The position numbers were made by a program, and so were the translations under genes. Shown here in pieces: positions 1-7,736 of a DNA stretch of 31,209 nucleotides. The first letter of the stretch is position 1, and every line of letters begins with the position of its first letter. The notes below the pieces were generated by a model. The model searched no databases, was not told the DNA's origin, and was given only the letters and a program-made list of their open reading frames with translations. This stretch comes from Deltaproteobacteria bacterium (lineage in GTDB: Bacteria; Desulfobacterota_B; Binatia; UBA9968): the NCBI GenBank assembly GCA_005879255.1, contig VBKY01000040.1, positions 1-31,209 of the forward strand. Reading direction: 5' to 3'.

Positions 1-1
1 C

Positions 2-403
2 GAGCTGGCACGCAAAAATGTCGCGCGCTATTTCGGACCGGCGCCGAACTGGACCGTGAAAGTCGGCGATATCGCCCTTGAGGTTGAAGAAACCGGCATG
101 GACCGAGTGATTCTCGATCTTCCCGAGCCCTGGCAGGTTATCCAACGCGCGTGGACGGCGCTCCGGCCGGGCGGAATTTTACTCTGCTATCTGCCGACGG
201 TTTTGCAAGTGAAGAGTCTAGTCGATGGGTTGCGCGATGATCAGCGGTTTGCATGTATCGAGACGATGGAAACTCTAATGCGCTTTTGGCACTTTAAAGG
301 CATGAGCGCGCGCCCCCAGCACCGTATGGTCGCTCACACCGGCTTTCTTACGTGCGCGCGTCGATTAGCCGAGGGCCAAAAAGACATTCCCCGAGCCCCT
401 TGA
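2..403 (+). CDS. trmI: tRNA (adenine-N1)-methyltransferase, TrmI type, 3' end only
   Basis: The gene runs in from the left edge; the frame is open from base 2 and about 133 C-terminal residues are present. TrmI enzymes are SAM-dependent and methylate N1 of adenosine 58 in the tRNA T loop. The visible part holds the typical second half of the fold: DLPEPW (the family's D-x-P-x-P/W catalytic loop), an LRPGGILLCYLPT strand and the C-terminal RPQHRMVAHTGFL block that marks this family. The N-terminal SAM-binding glycine motif lies outside the window. In actinobacteria trmI sits beside the Pup-proteasome locus, so what lies upstream would be informative. The identification is from motifs only. Confidence 0.88.
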   Translation, partial: ELARKNVARYFGPAPNWTVKVGDIALEVEETGMDRVILDLPEPWQVIQRAWTALRPGGILLCYLPTVLQVKSLVDGLRDDQRFACIETMETLMRFWHFKGMSARPQHRMVAHTGFLTCARRLAEGQKDIPRAP

Positions 404-428
404 GTCGTTCGCCTAGGCACAGATCCGG

Positions 429-456
429 TTGACATCCATGCTGATTAAACTAAACA
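429..456 (+). promoter_or_regulatory. possible sigma70-type promoter for the ABC importer operon
   Basis: A perfect TTGACA lies at 429-434. A weak -10 candidate, TAAACA, lies at 451-456 with a 16-base spacer. Transcription would begin only a few bases before the start codon at 468, where no good Shine-Dalgarno sequence is seen. The -35 box is convincing and the -10 box is not. Confidence 0.3.
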
Positions 457-467
457 TCGAAAGCTGA

Positions 468-1448
468 ATGTCAGGCTTACACATTGTCAGAATTTCCGGC
501 GCGATTCTGCTGGCAATCGGTATCCGTTCCGCCGCCCTCGGCCAGCAAAGCCTGGAACGCATTGTCATCACCTACCCCAGCCGCAGCATTGCCTCCGTTG
601 ATCTATACATCGCCCAAGATCGCGGCTTCTTTCGTCAAGAAGGATTGCTGGCCGACGTCGTGCAAGTCAGGGGTAATATCGGCGTGACCGCGCTCCTGAG
701 CGGCGATGCTCATGCGATTAACAACGTCGGCACGATCATTCGCGCCATGGAGCGCACCGACCTGCCGGCCAAAGTGGTCTCCCAAAGTCTTAAGAAAAAT
801 CTCTTTTGGCTAGTCACCAAGCCGGATGTGAAATCTCTAAGGGATCTCAAAGGCAAGGTATTCGGAACCACGACATTAGGCGGCTCCCAGCACCTCGCCA
901 CTGTTCGCCTCTTGCAAAAGGCCGGTCTAGATCCAGACAAGGACATCACCGTAGTCATCGGCGGCGATGTCCCGGCGCAACTTCAGAGCCTGTTGGCAGG
1001 AGCCATCCATCTCGCCGCCCTTTCACCCCCAACCGTCATCTTGGCGCGAGATAAATTCAAGCTGAAAATTCATGGCAGCACACTCGACGATCTGCCCAAT
1101 CTGCAGAACGGCCTTGCCGTCTCCGAGAAACTGTTGCGCGAAAGACGTGATTTCGTAAAGCGCGTTTTGCGAGCCCGTTCGCGCGCGCACCGCTACTTCT
1201 GGGAAAACGAACGCGGCACTGCCGAGGTGTTGGCGAATTATCTAAAAGTTGAGCTTCCCGTCGCGCTAGAGTCCTACCGGCTTGCGCGTCCTGCGTTTAC
1301 CACGAATGGACTGGCCACAGACAAAGAGGTCGAGGACTTTCTACGCGCCGACGCCGAATTGCTGAAACTTCGCGAGCCGGCGCCGGCAGCAAAGATTTTC
1401 GATTTTAGTGTGCAGCGCGAAGTGAATCAGGAGTTGGGATTAAAGTAG
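468..1448 (+). CDS. NitT/TauT-family ABC transporter substrate-binding protein
   Basis: A 326-residue exported binding protein of the SsuA/TauA/THI5-like (NMT1) superfamily, which delivers small organic solutes to an ABC permease. Residues 1-25 form a signal peptide (hydrophobic ISGAILLAIGI, then SAALG-QQ). The mature part starts with the typical first strand (RIVITYPSRSIASVDLYIAQDRGFF), followed by a glycine-rich ligand-contact segment (LRDLKGKVFGTTTLGGSQH). The gene is first in an operon with the ATPase at 1487 and the permeases at 2265 and 3050. The ligand cannot be read from the sequence; the family covers nitrate, taurine, sulfonates, pyrimidine precursors and aromatics. Confidence 0.9.
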   Translation: MSGLHIVRISGAILLAIGIRSAALGQQSLERIVITYPSRSIASVDLYIAQDRGFFRQEGLLADVVQVRGNIGVTALLSGDAHAINNVGTIIRAMERTDLPAKVVSQSLKKNLFWLVTKPDVKSLRDLKGKVFGTTTLGGSQHLATVRLLQKAGLDPDKDITVVIGGDVPAQLQSLLAGAIHLAALSPPTVILARDKFKLKIHGSTLDDLPNLQNGLAVSEKLLRERRDFVKRVLRARSRAHRYFWENERGTAEVLANYLKVELPVALESYRLARPAFTTNGLATDKEVEDFLRADAELLKLREPAPAAKIFDFSVQREVNQELGLK

Positions 1449-1486
1449 TCCAAGAGGCCTTATTTAGGGCATATTGCTGGGCGACT

Positions 1487-2275
1487 ATGCCTCCTTTCAT
1501 ACAATCCATAAACATATCCGTGGTCTTCAAGCCGAAGAACCGAGAGGCCGTCACTGCTCTGAATGACTTCAACCTTGAAGTCGCCAAGGGAGAGTTCGTG
1601 AGCATCGTCGGACCATCCGGTTGCGGTAAAAGCACCTTTCTCAATATACTTCTTGGCCTCATTAAGCCCGATACAGGGGAGATGCAACTGAACGGCACGC
1701 CGATTACTGGGCCAAGTCAAGAGCGCGCCATGGTCTTCCAAGAGTTCGGACTGCTACCTTGGAGAACCGTAGCAGCCAACGTAGAATTAGGCCTGGAGCT
1801 AAAAGGAATTGCCGCGGCAGAGAGAGCAGAACGCGCCAGTGAACTCATCAAATTGGTGGGTTTGTCTGGCTTTCAAAACCACTACCCTCACGAGCTTTCC
1901 GGCGGCATGAAGCAGCGCGTCGGCCTCGCGCGGGCATTGGCGACGGAGCCGGATGTCTTGTTGATGGACGAACCGTTCGCCGCGTTGGACGCGCAGACTC
2001 GGGACCTGATGCAGGCGGAATTGTTACAGATCTGGGAACAGTCGAAAAAGACCGTGCTGTTTGTCACCCACAGCATTGAAGAGGCGGCTTATCTGTCCGA
2101 CCGCGTCATCATCATGACGGCGCGCCCGGGTCGCACCAAGGAAATTTTGCAGATTCACCTGGCACGGCCGCGCGACTATGAGATGCGGTTGACGCCGGAG
2201 TTCAACGACATCAAGGCAACGATTTGGAACACTTTGAAAGACGAGCTAACCGCCCGGTCCGAGTATGGAGCTTAG
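1487..2275 (+). CDS. NitT/TauT-family ABC transporter ATP-binding protein
   Basis: The 262-residue ATPase that powers the importer, related to SsuB/TauB/NrtD. All catalytic motifs are present: Walker A GPSGCGKST (residues 42-50), Q-loop Gln85, signature LSGGMKQR (137-144), Walker B VLLMDEP (157-163, catalytic Glu162), D-loop and switch His195. No C-terminal regulatory domain is present. It begins 38 bases after the binding protein, and its stop overlaps the first permease start by 11 bases, so the two are probably translationally coupled. It is an ordinary family member with no missing residues. Confidence 0.95.
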   Translation: MPPFIQSINISVVFKPKNREAVTALNDFNLEVAKGEFVSIVGPSGCGKSTFLNILLGLIKPDTGEMQLNGTPITGPSQERAMVFQEFGLLPWRTVAANVELGLELKGIAAAERAERASELIKLVGLSGFQNHYPHELSGGMKQRVGLARALATEPDVLLMDEPFAALDAQTRDLMQAELLQIWEQSKKTVLFVTHSIEEAAYLSDRVIIMTARPGRTKEILQIHLARPRDYEMRLTPEFNDIKATIWNTLKDELTARSEYGA

Positions 2276-3053
2276 AGCGTTTTATCAACAGCATTACAGG
2301 GCTATTCTCGGGACGGTGTCAGTCCTCGCCTTCATTGTCATTTGGGAGTCGCTGCTCACTTTTGTGATTCCCCTCAATCCATTTTTCTTTACAAAACCGT
2401 CGCTCATCGCCATCGCTTTCAAAGAACAGGTCCTCCACGGCGCCCTCTGGCGCGACCTGGCCGTGAGTAGCCGCGCCTTTTTATGGGGTTTCAGTCTGGC
2501 GATTCTATTTGGCATCCCCATAGGAGCGTTCATGGGTTGGCGGAAGCGGGCGGAGTATACTCTCGACCCGTTTCTGACCGCCCTTTATGCCAGCCCGCTC
2601 GTTGCCTTAGCGCCGCTGATGATCGTTGTCTTTGGTGTGGGTTTGTTAGCTAAAGCGATGTTAGTTTTTCTGCTATCGGTCTTTCCCTTTATTTTCAATA
2701 CGTTCGCCGGAGTCAGATCCACGGACCGGCTGCTTATCAATGTCGTTCGTTCCTTTGGCGGAAAAGAAAAGGACTTATATCTCAAGGTCATTTTTCCGAG
2801 CACCCTGCCTTACATCGCGGCGGGGGCCAGGATCGCCCTTGGCCGAGGGCTGGTAGGTATCATCGTAGGAGAATTTTACGCGGCATCGGAGGGCATTGGC
2901 TTTGCCATCTCGCGCTTTGGTGACACTTACAAATTACCCGAGATGTTTGCGGGCATTTTGGTGCTGATGATTGGCGCCGTTGTCATGACCGAGGGGATGA
3001 GAAAACTTGAGGCGCTCCTCGCGCCGTGGAAAACATCGCAGGAAAGCCGATGA
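2265..3053 (+). CDS. NitT/TauT-family ABC transporter permease (first subunit)
   Basis: A 262-residue inner-membrane permease of the BPD_transp_1 fold with about six hydrophobic segments, the first at roughly residues 14-35. The cytoplasmic coupling loop that docks on the ATPase is recognisable near residues 160-185 (VVRSFGGKEKDLYLKVIFPS, then LPYIAAG). Its start lies inside the end of the ATPase gene, and its stop shares bases with the next permease start. The neighbour at 3050 is a paralogue with the same loop, so the channel is probably a heterodimer, unlike the single permease gene of ssuC or tauC. Confidence 0.92.
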   Translation: MELRAFYQQHYRAILGTVSVLAFIVIWESLLTFVIPLNPFFFTKPSLIAIAFKEQVLHGALWRDLAVSSRAFLWGFSLAILFGIPIGAFMGWRKRAEYTLDPFLTALYASPLVALAPLMIVVFGVGLLAKAMLVFLLSVFPFIFNTFAGVRSTDRLLINVVRSFGGKEKDLYLKVIFPSTLPYIAAGARIALGRGLVGIIVGEFYAASEGIGFAISRFGDTYKLPEMFAGILVLMIGAVVMTEGMRKLEALLAPWKTSQESR

Positions 3054-3850
3054 ATCGTCTGGCTAATTTCTATAGTGAGCGCGAGCACTATTTGTTGGGA
3101 TGGGGGTTTATCCTGATCCTGATGCTGGCGTGGGAGACGCTTCCTCGCCTGGTCGCGCTACCCAGAGGTCTCACACTCTTTTTCACGACCCCTACCCGCG
3201 TGGTCGAGGCGTTTTACCAACTGATCGTTGAAAACAAAATTCAGCATCACCTCTATGTCAGCTCCATCGAATTTCTTTTTGGCCTCGCTCTCGCCATCGC
3301 GGTGGGCTTGCCGCTCGGACTCATCGCGGGACGATCCAAAATCATTGACGCGATGGTTGATCCCTACGTCACGGTGTTGAATGCCACCCCCAGACTTATC
3401 TTTCTGCCACTTTTTATCCTTTGGTTTGGTATCGGCATGTGGTCAAAGGTCGTGATCGTTTTTATCGGCGCGGTTTTTCCCCTGCTGATCAACACTCAGG
3501 AAGGGGTAAAAAATGTCGATCAAGTTCTCGTCAATGTCGTCCGATCCTTCGGCGCCAACGAGTGGCAGGTCATGAAAACCGTCGTCCTGCCCAACTCCGT
3601 CCCCTACATTGTCGCCGGGTTGCGGTTGGCCATTGGCAGGGCCGTATTGGGAGTCGTTGTTGGCGAATTCTTCGGCGCGAGCGAGGGGCTGGGCTACATG
3701 ATCGCCTCGGCGGCGACCAACTACAAAGTGGATGTGGTCTTTGTCGGCGTGGCAATTTTCATGGGCCTGTCGTTGGTTCTGACCCTGTGGGTCAAGAACC
3801 TTGAGACCCGTCTCAGCCGCTGGCGTCCCGAAGACACAAAGGCCTTTTAA
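3050..3850 (+). CDS. NitT/TauT-family ABC transporter permease (second subunit)
   Basis: The second BPD_transp_1 permease, 266 residues from this start, with about six membrane segments and the coupling loop VVRSFGANEWQVMKTVVLP, closely parallel to the upstream permease. An upstream GTG at 3026 also keeps the frame open. I prefer ATG at 3050 because it overlaps the previous stop as ATGA (3050-3053) and has AGGA at 3040-3043, six bases upstream. This is the last gene of the importer operon; it ends 18 bases before the convergent binding-protein gene. Confidence 0.92.
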   Translation: MNRLANFYSEREHYLLGWGFILILMLAWETLPRLVALPRGLTLFFTTPTRVVEAFYQLIVENKIQHHLYVSSIEFLFGLALAIAVGLPLGLIAGRSKIIDAMVDPYVTVLNATPRLIFLPLFILWFGIGMWSKVVIVFIGAVFPLLINTQEGVKNVDQVLVNVVRSFGANEWQVMKTVVLPNSVPYIVAGLRLAIGRAVLGVVVGEFFGASEGLGYMIASAATNYKVDVVFVGVAIFMGLSLVLTLWVKNLETRLSRWRPEDTKAF

Positions 3851-3873
3851 GTAACAAGTGGCGCCGGTTACTT
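3849..3873. terminator. small inverted repeat across two convergent stop codons
   Basis: AAGTAAC at 3849-3855 and GTTACTT at 3867-3873 are perfect 7-base arms around an 11-base loop. The repeat spans the end of the permease gene and the stop codon of the convergent binding-protein gene. The stem is short and AT-rich, with no long T run after it, so a role as a bidirectional terminator is only a suggestion. Confidence 0.25.
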
Positions 3874-4875
3874 CGACGGCTTTATCCCCAACTCCTTGAT
3901 TACTTCGTTCAGCAGGTCACGGGCCACGTACTGCTCGAGATCAGGAAGTGGTTTTCCCTTCGGCCAGCCAAGTTCAGGTGTCGCTCGCGATTCAAAAAGC
4001 GCTTTAACCAACTCAGCGGGCAGTTCGGGCGAAAAGGCGTTGGCGACCTGTTTATAAATTCCTTCGTTGACGGCCGCGTCATTAATTTCGAAATACTTTT
4101 GGATGACCTCGATGGTCCCTTTCCTGTTGGCTTTGACGTATTCGTCCGCCTTTGAAATGGCTCGGACAAAACGTTTGACCGCATCGCGCTTATTATTGAG
4201 ATTATCCCTATGCGTAAGGAAGCTACCGCCGAGCCTGGGAATATAGTCGCCCGTCTTTAGCAAAACCTTCATGCCCTCCTTTTCCGCCCGTGCGGCATGC
4301 GGGAAGGAAAGAACACCCGCCTGAATCGAGTGATTAACTAGCGCTGCGATCCGATCCGGTTCTCCGCCGAAGGCAATCACTTTATAATCTTTCCCCGGTT
4401 CCATCTTGAAGTGTTTTCCCAGCGTAACCACGATCTCGCTGTAGTCAGCGGAGCCCGGCCGGCCAAGACCGATCGTCTTGCCCTTAAGATCCTCCACCCG
4501 TTTAATGTCCGGTGCCGTCGTCAGCGTCCACTGTGAAATCAGGGATTGCCCCACGAGAAAAATTAGCGGCGCTCCCTGGAGTATCGCCTCCGAGCCGCCA
4601 GCTGGAATTGGCACAAACTCGATTTCCTTGGCAATCGCCGCTCGGACGAGCACCCCGCCGGTGGTGGCAATAAAGGCGGCATCCAATCCCTCGCCCTTGA
4701 AGAAACCTTTGTCCATTGCCACGTAGGACGGAATATGAAACCCACTCCCGCCGACGGTCCTGCCGACTTTGATCTTGATGCCCTGAGCCACGGCGAAAGA
4801 TACGGGGATCGCAGTGATCAGAAGCACAGCAACGATCACTCCGAATAGCAATCTCATCCTATTTTGAATCAGCAT
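3868..4875 (-). CDS. second NitT/TauT-family substrate-binding protein
   Basis: A 335-residue exported binding protein of the NMT1/THI5-like superfamily. It has a signal peptide at residues 1-31 (MRLLFGVIVAVLLITAIPVS, ending AVAQ-G) and the family's opening VGRTVGGSGFHIPSYVAMDKGFF, with a conserved VEDLKGKTIGLGRPGSADY stretch further on. The frame is open to 4959, but I place the start at 4875 because GGAGG sits eight bases before that ATG and the signal peptide follows directly. It points towards the importer operon and ends 18 bases from it. It may be an alternative binding protein for the same transporter, or an unrelated orphan. Confidence 0.88.
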   Translation of the reverse strand: MLIQNRMRLLFGVIVAVLLITAIPVSFAVAQGIKIKVGRTVGGSGFHIPSYVAMDKGFFKGEGLDAAFIATTGGVLVRAAIAKEIEFVPIPAGGSEAILQGAPLIFLVGQSLISQWTLTTAPDIKRVEDLKGKTIGLGRPGSADYSEIVVTLGKHFKMEPGKDYKVIAFGGEPDRIAALVNHSIQAGVLSFPHAARAEKEGMKVLLKTGDYIPRLGGSFLTHRDNLNNKRDAVKRFVRAISKADEYVKANRKGTIEVIQKYFEINDAAVNEGIYKQVANAFSPELPAELVKALFESRATPELGWPKGKPLPDLEQYVARDLLNEVIKELGIKPSK

Positions 4876-4883
4876 ATCGAATG

Positions 4884-4888
4884 CCTCC
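4884..4888 (-). promoter_or_regulatory. Shine-Dalgarno sequence that fixes the start of the second binding protein
   Basis: GGAGG on the minus strand, eight bases before the ATG at 4875. It argues against the longer in-frame starts at 4959 and 4890, which would place unusual residues ahead of the signal peptide. Confidence 0.65.
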
Positions 4889-4991
4889 ATTTTTAGGTGC
4901 CGCCGACGTCGTATGTCTCTTGGACTGATGTCCTTTCTGTGAGCGAAACCTAGCTTCAAACGACGATCAAGGCAAGTGAAACCCTCGGCAA

Positions 4992-5020
4992 TTGACAGCT
5001 ACGATTGTGCTTACTAAAGT
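4992..5020 (+). promoter_or_regulatory. sigma70-type promoter of the epimerase gene
   Basis: A perfect -35 TTGACA at 4992-4997, a 17-base spacer, and -10 TAAAGT at 5015-5020 (4 of 6 to consensus). Transcription would start near 5027. A strong ribosome site (AAGGGAGGGA, 5031-5040) follows, before the ATG at 5048. Spacing and order are as expected for a housekeeping promoter. Confidence 0.6.
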
Positions 5021-5047
5021 GCACCGCGAAAAGGGAGGGATATTCAC

Positions 5048-5998
5048 ATGAACATTCTCATCACGGGAGCTGGATTAATTGGCACGAACGCCGCGCGGCA
5101 CGCCGTTGATGCCGGCCACAAAGTCGTGCTTTTCGATCTCTCGCCCAATCGCGATTACATCGACAAAGTTGTTGGCAAGGATAAAGCGGATGTGGTCGCG
5201 GCGGATATGCGGGACCTGCCTGCCCTGCTCAGCGCGTTAGAAAAGTTCACAATCGACACGATGGTCTCCACCGCCGGATTGATTGGTTCGCGCGTCCAGG
5301 AAAATTCTTATACCGGGGCAACCAATAATATCCTCGGCACGATCAACGTCCTCGAAGCTTCGCGGCTGCGAAAAATCAAGCGCGTCGTTTACGTCAGCAC
5401 CTTCGGGGTTTATGATCGCGGCAACATAACCGACAGCCTGATACGCGAGACTCATCCCATCGGCGGCCATAATCTTTACGCCACGACGAAGGTCTGCTCG
5501 GAGCACTTAGTTCACGCATATGCTGCCATGTACAATCTCGATACGATCATTATCCGACCCGGCGGTGTATTCGGCCGCGGTTTTTACGTTGGTGGCTCGA
5601 CCGTCGGCAAGGTCATGCGCGACTTGGCGATGAGTATGATCAAAGGCGATCCGATAACGATTGATGGCAAAATCTATGGTCCCAACGAGTATGTGTACGG
5701 CAAGGATGTAGGGTTGGCACTATTTCTCGCTTGCCAAGCCGCGAATCCCAAACAACGCACCTATAACGCGGGCACGGGGACCGTGCATGGCCCGGAAGAA
5801 CTTGCCCAGGTTGTCAGGGAGCTCACGCCCAATACGGAAGTGAAAGTTAGTGGCCCGGGGATCGCGGAAAAGAGCCGCAGCATTCCAATGGACATCAGCG
5901 TCTCAAAAGCAGAACTCGGGTACGCACCGAAGTTTTCGCTGAAGGAAGCGTTACGCGACTACATGGATGAGCTGTGGGCGGCTGGGGTGCGCGGCTAG
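5048..5998 (+). CDS. NAD-dependent epimerase/dehydratase (extended SDR)
   Basis: A 316-residue extended short-chain dehydrogenase of the nucleotide-sugar epimerase type. The N-terminal Rossmann motif is TGAGLIG (residues 6-12), one residue shorter than the usual TGxxGxxG and therefore a GxGxxG form. The catalytic pair is Tyr144 and Lys148 in YATTK, preceded by a YVSTFGVYD strand. IIRPGGVFG is the conserved segment after the active site. The substrate could be a nucleotide sugar or another vicinal diol or keto compound. The gene stands alone behind its own promoter, with a strong Shine-Dalgarno sequence. Confidence 0.85.
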   Translation: MNILITGAGLIGTNAARHAVDAGHKVVLFDLSPNRDYIDKVVGKDKADVVAADMRDLPALLSALEKFTIDTMVSTAGLIGSRVQENSYTGATNNILGTINVLEASRLRKIKRVVYVSTFGVYDRGNITDSLIRETHPIGGHNLYATTKVCSEHLVHAYAAMYNLDTIIIRPGGVFGRGFYVGGSTVGKVMRDLAMSMIKGDPITIDGKIYGPNEYVYGKDVGLALFLACQAANPKQRTYNAGTGTVHGPEELAQVVRELTPNTEVKVSGPGIAEKSRSIPMDISVSKAELGYAPKFSLKEALRDYMDELWAAGVRG

Positions 5999-6006
5999 CT
6001 TTGTGG

Positions 6007-6024
6007 GGCACGACATGTCGTGCC
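6007..6024. repeat. perfect 18-base palindrome in a convergent intergenic gap
   Basis: GGCACGACATGTCGTGCC reads identically on both strands. It begins nine bases after the epimerase stop, in the 84-base gap before the convergent glycosyltransferase gene. It could act as a terminator hairpin (7-base stem, CATG loop), although no T run follows. It also resembles short GC-rich palindromes that occur in many intergenic copies in environmental bacterial genomes. No second copy was found in this window by eye. Confidence 0.5.
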
Positions 6025-6082
6025 TGCCGCAATTCGAAAGAAGAACGGGCAACGAAATGCCTGAGCTGCTTTCAATGGACGA

Positions 6083-6793
6083 TCAATCCGAGAACCGAAA
6101 GCGAATCATGTAGTACAACGCGGCGATGCCGTCTTTCCAGGTGATCTTTTTACCTTCTTCATAGGTGCGGCCATGATAGGAAATCGGCACCTCATAAAAG
6201 CGGCATCGTTTCTTCGCGAGCTTTATGGTGATCTCCGGTTCGAAGCCGAACCGATTTGACTTGAGTTCGATTCCCTTCAGAACCTCGGCGCGAAAAACCT
6301 TGTAGCCCACCTCCATGTCAGAAAGGTTTAAATTGGTGAGCATATTGGACAGCAGGGTCAGCGTCCGATTGCCCAATGAATGCCAAAAAAAAAGCACGCG
6401 GTGGGCACCCCCGCCTGCGAAGCGCGTGCCATAAACGACATCCGCCGAGCCATCCTGAATGGGCTCAAGCAAGCTCGGATAATCCTTGGGATCGTACTCC
6501 AGGTCGGCATCCTGAACGATCACGACGTCGCCCGTCACATGACTAATAGCTGTCTTTATCGCCGCACCCTTTCCCTGATTCTCCGGCTGAAAAAAAACTT
6601 TGATTTGATTCAATGGGTCGTTGACGCGCTCGCTTTGATCTTTCAGCCGGGCCAAAATCTCCCGGCTGCGATCCTTCGAGCCATCGTCGACCAGAATGAT
6701 TTCCTTAGCCATCTGAACCGCGCACACACGGCGCACGACTTCCTCCAACGTGCGCTCTTCGTTGTAGACGGGAATTAAAACAGAGAGCTTCAT
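6083..6793 (-). CDS. family 2 glycosyltransferase
   Basis: A 236-residue GT-A-fold enzyme of the polyprenyl/dolichyl-phosphate mannosyltransferase-like branch of GT2. It starts with LSVLIPVYNEERTLEEVV, has the nucleotide-binding ILVDDGSKD and the metal-binding DxD motif in VVIVQDADLEYDP, and ends near an RFGFEPEITIKL segment typical of this branch. It lacks C-terminal membrane helices, so it is probably a soluble or peripheral enzyme transferring a sugar to a lipid carrier. Its start overlaps the PAC2 gene stop (ATGA at 6790-6793) and has no good Shine-Dalgarno sequence, so translation probably depends on the upstream gene. Confidence 0.9.
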   Translation of the reverse strand: MKLSVLIPVYNEERTLEEVVRRVCAVQMAKEIILVDDGSKDRSREILARLKDQSERVNDPLNQIKVFFQPENQGKGAAIKTAISHVTGDVVIVQDADLEYDPKDYPSLLEPIQDGSADVVYGTRFAGGGAHRVLFFWHSLGNRTLTLLSNMLTNLNLSDMEVGYKVFRAEVLKGIELKSNRFGFEPEITIKLAKKRCRFYEVPISYHGRTYEEGKKITWKDGIAALYYMIRFRFSD

Positions 6794-7569
6794 TGTTCGA
6801 ATTCGCGTTTTTTTAATTCGCGCACGAAGGCGGAAAGTTTGGGGTCGGAGTTGACCGCTTCATTGATTTTGGCCTGAAAGTCGGCGGCGGCTCGTTCCAG
6901 AGGAGTCGTGTCTACCCGCAGACCGAGCCACTGGTTAAGCCGGAGCAACAGAGCCAAAGTGCCGCGCGGATTGGGCGAGACGGAAAGGTAATGGGGCAGT
7001 GAGGCCCATAAGCTCACGTGAGGAACGCCCGCCGTGCGGCAAGCGTCGGCAAGCACGCCGACAATACCCGTCGGCCCTTGATAGCGGGAAGGGACGAGGT
7101 CGAGTTCCTCCGCCAGCTTGGGGTCGGTAGAAAAACCCGTCAGAGGGACCGGGCGAGTATAGAGGACTTCATCGAGGTAAGCACCCAGGGTGATGACCAT
7201 TTCGGCCTGGCACTCGCGCGTGAAGCGGAGCATGGTCTCGGTGAAGGTCCGCCAACGCAGATGGGGCTCAGCGCCAATGCCGAGCACAAAATCTCTTTCG
7301 ATACCGATTCCGGCGCCGTAATAGAAATCATAGGAAGGCCAGTGGATCTCGCGCATTTTGCTATCATTCAATCGAACCACTGGACGTTGCCTGTAAAAAT
7401 CATAAAACTCTTCGGGATCGATGCTGGCAAACTTTTTGCTCATCAGCTGATCGATCAAGTATCGAACCGCGGTCGTCGCTGATGAGCCAGCGTCGCTCCA
7501 ACCCGCAAAAGACAATAGCAAAATTGGACTTTTTAGAGTCGGGCGGCTTTCAAAATTTAAAGGTTCCAT
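6790..7569 (-). CDS. PAC2 (proteasome assembly chaperone) family protein
   Basis: A 259-residue PAC2-superfamily protein. The family opening is clear: ILLLSFAGWSDAGSSATTAV near residues 17-36. A conserved VITLGAYLDEV and a C-terminal VSLWASLPHYLSVSPNP follow. In eukaryotes PAC2 proteins help assemble the 20S proteasome; bacterial members (for example in mycobacteria) are mostly uncharacterised, and some are thought to be linked to ATP-grasp-like or proteasome biology. It is the first gene of a two-gene operon with the glycosyltransferase. A direct role in proteasome assembly here is not shown by the sequence. Confidence 0.85.
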   Translation of the reverse strand: MEPLNFESRPTLKSPILLLSFAGWSDAGSSATTAVRYLIDQLMSKKFASIDPEEFYDFYRQRPVVRLNDSKMREIHWPSYDFYYGAGIGIERDFVLGIGAEPHLRWRTFTETMLRFTRECQAEMVITLGAYLDEVLYTRPVPLTGFSTDPKLAEELDLVPSRYQGPTGIVGVLADACRTAGVPHVSLWASLPHYLSVSPNPRGTLALLLRLNQWLGLRVDTTPLERAAADFQAKINEAVNSDPKLSAFVRELKKREFEQ

Positions 7570-7715
7570 GGTTGAAAGTAATTTACCATAACTAGGCCCA
7601 GTCTCTCCAGCTCAAAAATAACCGAAGTCAAGTTAGCCCGTTGGGTGGGGCAGTCGCGATTTTAATTAATCCAAAGGTGTTGATTCAAAATCAGCTAGGA
7701 GTTCCCGGCCCCCTT

Positions 7716-7724
7716 TGCTATAGT
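7716..7724 (+). promoter_or_regulatory. extended -10 promoter of the DNA polymerase gene
   Basis: TGCTATAGT is an extended -10 element (TGn followed by TATAGT, 5 of 6 to consensus). The expected -35 region is not conserved, which is usual for extended -10 promoters. Transcription would begin near 7731, six bases before the ATG at 7737, giving a nearly leaderless message and agreeing with the lack of a Shine-Dalgarno sequence there. Confidence 0.4.
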
Positions 7725-7736
7725 GACGACACAATT

